Below are positions 61,823-64,000 of a stretch of DNA of 64,000 nt, piece by piece (position 1 is the stretch's first letter; each line of letters opens with the position of its first letter). The notes under the pieces were generated by a model that did no database searches, was not told the origin of the DNA, and was given only the letters and a program-made list of their open reading frames with translations. The DNA comes from Acidiflorens sp963841945 (GTDB lineage Bacteria; Acidobacteriota; Terriglobia; Terriglobales; Acidobacteriaceae). Made by a program: the position numbers and the translations under genes. Location of the stretch: the NCBI GenBank assembly GCA_963841945.1, contig CAWJFC010000001.1:62001-126000 (forward strand), in the 5' to 3' direction.

Positions 61823-62872
61823 ATGCTACTCTCGTTGACTAAGGTGACTGCCACCGCTCAGAATCCCTCGTCTTTCTGCCGCACATTCGCGCCAGCCCGC
61901 GCCCTGGTTCCGCCGTTCCTTGCTTTATGCATCGCGCTCGCCTTCGCCGCGCCCGCCGCGGCCGCCGATCGCGGCACCATCGTGCGCGAGGCCATCATTT
62001 ATATTTCGCCCGACTCTTCTTCTCACAAGCTCGCCCAGGCCGAACGCGGACGCGAAATTATCCTTCTCGACAGAAGCCGCAACTGGATTCAGGTTGAAGC
62101 CCTCCTCGGTTACGCCAACAATCCCGATCCCGCCTTCATCGACGACGACGAGGAGCAGAATCGCAAGACCGTTACCGGCTGGGTTATGGACGCGGGCACG
62201 GTGTGGGCGTCGACTCCAAATGGCGACCGCATAATTTTTGGCGCGGCCGTCGATGCCGAAGATGTCGCCAGCCAGCGTCACGGACGGCGCGGCGCGGCCC
62301 AGGACGCTCTCCGCCTCTACCGTCGCGTCTACGACATTTTTCCCACCTCACCGCTCGCCGGTGAAGCTCTCTATCGCGCCGCCGACATCAAATGGCAGAT
62401 CGACAAATCCGACCTGATGTCGCGCCCCTCCGCGCACGAAAAAGAGTCCTACTACCGCCAGGGCATCAACGAAGATCAGATGCATCTCGTGATGAAAAAA
62501 TTTCCCGGCACCAAGTGGGCGGAACTCGCCAGCTTCCATCTGATCGACAACAAGCTCTGCGGAGACTGGCAAGGCTCCTCGAAGTGTCCGGACAAAGAAG
62601 CGGACATTTACGAGAAGTACGTCAAAGAGCATCCGCAATCGCCCTCGGCGCCCGAGGCTTTATACAACGCGGTCTCGCGCCGCGCCGCGCTGATCGAAAT
62701 TTACAAGACGGAAGACCAGCCGAAAAAATCCGACAAAAGTAAAGATGAGGCGATCGCGCTCGCGCAACAGCTCATCGCGCAGTACCCGCAAAGCGAATGG
62801 TCGTCGCGCGGGCAAATGCTGCTCTACCTGATCCAGCAAGGCGTGCCGACCTACGGCAATGCAATAGAGTGA
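61823..62872 (+). CDS. Secreted SH3-like/TPR protein
   Basis: A 349-residue exported protein. The N-terminus has a long leader ending in a signal (LALCIALAFAAPAAAAD). Residues about 55-130 resemble a bacterial SH3 domain (IYISPDSSSHKLAQAERG and WIQVEALLGYAN). Then helical repeats of TPR type run from about 150 (ALRLYRRVYDIFPTSPLAGE; VMKKFPGTKWAELASFHLID; YEKYVKEHPQSPSAPEALYN; LAQQLIAQYPQSEWSSRG), as in YbgF/BamD-like periplasmic proteins. It may be a cell-envelope scaffold. The M28-type peptidase gene follows 111 bases later. Confidence 0.8.
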   Translation: MLLSLTKVTATAQNPSSFCRTFAPARALVPPFLALCIALAFAAPAAAADRGTIVREAIIYISPDSSSHKLAQAERGREIILLDRSRNWIQVEALLGYANNPDPAFIDDDEEQNRKTVTGWVMDAGTVWASTPNGDRIIFGAAVDAEDVASQRHGRRGAAQDALRLYRRVYDIFPTSPLAGEALYRAADIKWQIDKSDLMSRPSAHEKESYYRQGINEDQMHLVMKKFPGTKWAELASFHLIDNKLCGDWQGSSKCPDKEADIYEKYVKEHPQSPSAPEALYNAVSRRAALIEIYKTEDQPKKSDKSKDEAIALAQQLIAQYPQSEWSSRGQMLLYLIQQGVPTYGNAIE

Positions 62873-62882
62873 GGTCGTGTGG

Positions 62883-62902
62883 CGCGGACACTCCTGTCCG
62901 CG
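62883..62902. repeat. Hairpin CGCGGACA-CTCC-TGTCCGCG
   Basis: Perfect eight-bp stem with CTCC loop, ten bases after the TPR gene stop, followed by TGTTT. It resembles dispersed hairpins common in acidobacterial gaps and may act as a weak terminator. Confidence 0.6.
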
Positions 62903-62983
62903 TGTTTGCAGCGGAAAAACTCCAGGCACTGGACCCAGGCGATGAACAACGTGTTCGCCAAACCGGGCCTAAAATTGGTTCTT

Positions 62984-64000
62984 ATGAAAACAGAATTCTT
63001 CCAGCGTCTGGTTTTCGTGGTTTTATTCGTTGGCTTATTCGCGTCGCTCCCGGCGGCCGCTCAAAACGACGCGCCGTCAGAGCCGCTCATGATCGCGGTC
63101 ACCGATCCAACCGGAGCGATGGTTCCGCACGCGCTCATTGAGGTCTCACCCGCCCCCGCCAACGCGAAGGAAATGTACACCGGTCCGGATGGAAAGTTCA
63201 CTATTCATCTGACGCCCGGTACCTACGAGGTGTTCGTCACCGCGGCCGGATTCCGGCGCTGGACGCGACGGGTGGAGGTGCAAGCGGGCGCCAGCCAGAT
63301 GGTTGGAGTGAAGCTGAGTTTTGCCCCGAACAGCGGGCCCATCGCGGTCCAATGCGCGACACCAGACTGCACAACTCCAGCCAGCCAGGATTTCGACGGC
63401 CACTCCTGGTGGGAGCACATCAAATTTCTAGCCGACGACAAGCTCGAAGGCCGCGACACCGGCAGCCGCGGCGAGCGCGAGGCCGAGAAGTACGCTGTCG
63501 AGCAATTGAAGAAAGCGGGCGCGGAGCCGGCGGGCGTCGATGGTTTCTATCAGCCGGTCAAATTTGTTTCGCGGCGCATCGTCGAAAAGGATTCGAGCCT
63601 CACCCTCATCCGTGACGGCAAACGCGAGCCGCTCGTGCTGGGCGAGGACGCCAACATCAGCTCGCGCGTCATGCCCGCCCCTAAGGTCAAAGCGCAACTC
63701 GTTTTTGCCGGCTATGGACTCAAGGTTCCCGAAACCAGTTATGACGACTTCGCCGGAATCGACCTGCACGGCAAAATCGCCGTCATCCTCAGCGGCTCGC
63801 CATCGCAAATTCCGGGCGCGCTCGCCTCGCATTATCAGACCATGGCCGAGCGCTGGAAGTCGCTGCGCGCCGCGGGCGCTATCGGCGTGGTTTCGTTGAT
63901 CAATCCGGCCTCGATGGACATCCCATGGTCGCGCATCGCGCTCAACCGCAATCATCCTTCAATGGCCCTTGACTATCCCGAGTTCAACGAAACCAAAGGC
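62984..64000 (+). CDS. M28-type peptidase with N-terminal regulatory and PA domains (cut by window edge)
   Basis: Open from ATG 62984 to the window end, at least 339 residues. A signal peptide (LVFVVLFVGLFASLPAAAQ) is followed by a carboxypeptidase-regulatory-like Ig domain at about 35-115 (VTDPTGAMVPHALIEVSP; TGPDGKFTIHLTPGTYEVFV). From about 140, WWEHIKFLADDKLEGRDTGS and GEREAEKYAVEQLKKAGAEP are the standard lead-in of acidobacterial M28 aminopeptidases, then a PA-type insert (AQLVFAGYGLKVPE, then YDDFAGIDLHGKIAVI). The zinc ligands lie beyond the window, so catalysis is inferred. Confidence 0.83.
   Translation, partial: MKTEFFQRLVFVVLFVGLFASLPAAAQNDAPSEPLMIAVTDPTGAMVPHALIEVSPAPANAKEMYTGPDGKFTIHLTPGTYEVFVTAAGFRRWTRRVEVQAGASQMVGVKLSFAPNSGPIAVQCATPDCTTPASQDFDGHSWWEHIKFLADDKLEGRDTGSRGEREAEKYAVEQLKKAGAEPAGVDGFYQPVKFVSRRIVEKDSSLTLIRDGKREPLVLGEDANISSRVMPAPKVKAQLVFAGYGLKVPETSYDDFAGIDLHGKIAVILSGSPSQIPGALASHYQTMAERWKSLRAAGAIGVVSLINPASMDIPWSRIALNRNHPSMALDYPEFNETKG

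Overview
The window looks like a GC-rich chromosome segment from an Acidobacteriota bacterium, probably class Terriglobia. Pointers are two proteins with the acidobacterial VWFA-related domain, a PhoB-type winged helix fused through one membrane helix to a WD40-like propeller, a large BNR/Asp-box propeller protein, a carboxypeptidase-regulatory-domain TonB receptor, and many secreted proteins of unknown function. There is no rRNA, no tRNA I could support, no CRISPR array, no insertion sequence and no phage. The assignment is by recognising protein families and was not tested by a search.

Layout. 1-9 kb: lipoprotein fragment, homocysteine methyltransferase/MTHFR with a frame break at its N-terminus, xseB, a degenerate receiver, an ECF sigma/anti-sigma pair, a farnesyl-diphosphate synthase, an ArsB-type transporter and a broken FAD oxidoreductase. 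9-22 kb: a TonB-C protein, a long repeat-rich gap, smc with an unusual head insertion, purC, cvpA, a Fis-type regulator, a TPR protein, an SDR and small envelope proteins. 22-38 kb: BNR propeller protein, MerR regulator, divergent VWFA proteins, ribBA with an altered GTP cyclohydrolase half, a PilZ protein, and the winged-helix/propeller sensor. 38-52 kb is the clearest metabolic block: three carboxylate-type transporters (SHS-type MFS, SatP, OFA-type MFS) and acetyl-CoA synthetase on the minus strand, then a porin diverging from pyruvate:ferredoxin oxidoreductase and its usual dihydroorotate-dehydrogenase-like partner. Two perfect CRP-type palindromes lie between porin and nifJ, which suggests catabolite or redox control of acetate/pyruvate flux. 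52-64 kb is accessory: mosaic intergenic repeats, a protein resembling class III nucleotidyl cyclases, an orphan HigA antitoxin, two perfect 18-bp palindromes (one close to parS), a TonB receptor, and the start of an M28-type peptidase.

The most striking non-genic feature is the intergenic DNA. Several gaps, mostly at gene 3' ends, are built from degenerate tandem repeats of fixed short period: a 7-mer (GCTCRTA), an 8-mer (CCCGATSA), a 9-mer (AATCCGYGA), and about 12-mer and 6-mer types. Other gaps hold REP-like hairpins, some of which also serve as terminators. Several genes show frame breaks (N-terminus of the methyltransferase, the FAD oxidoreductase, a four-helix-bundle protein, a TPR remnant), so both gene decay and sequencing error must be considered.
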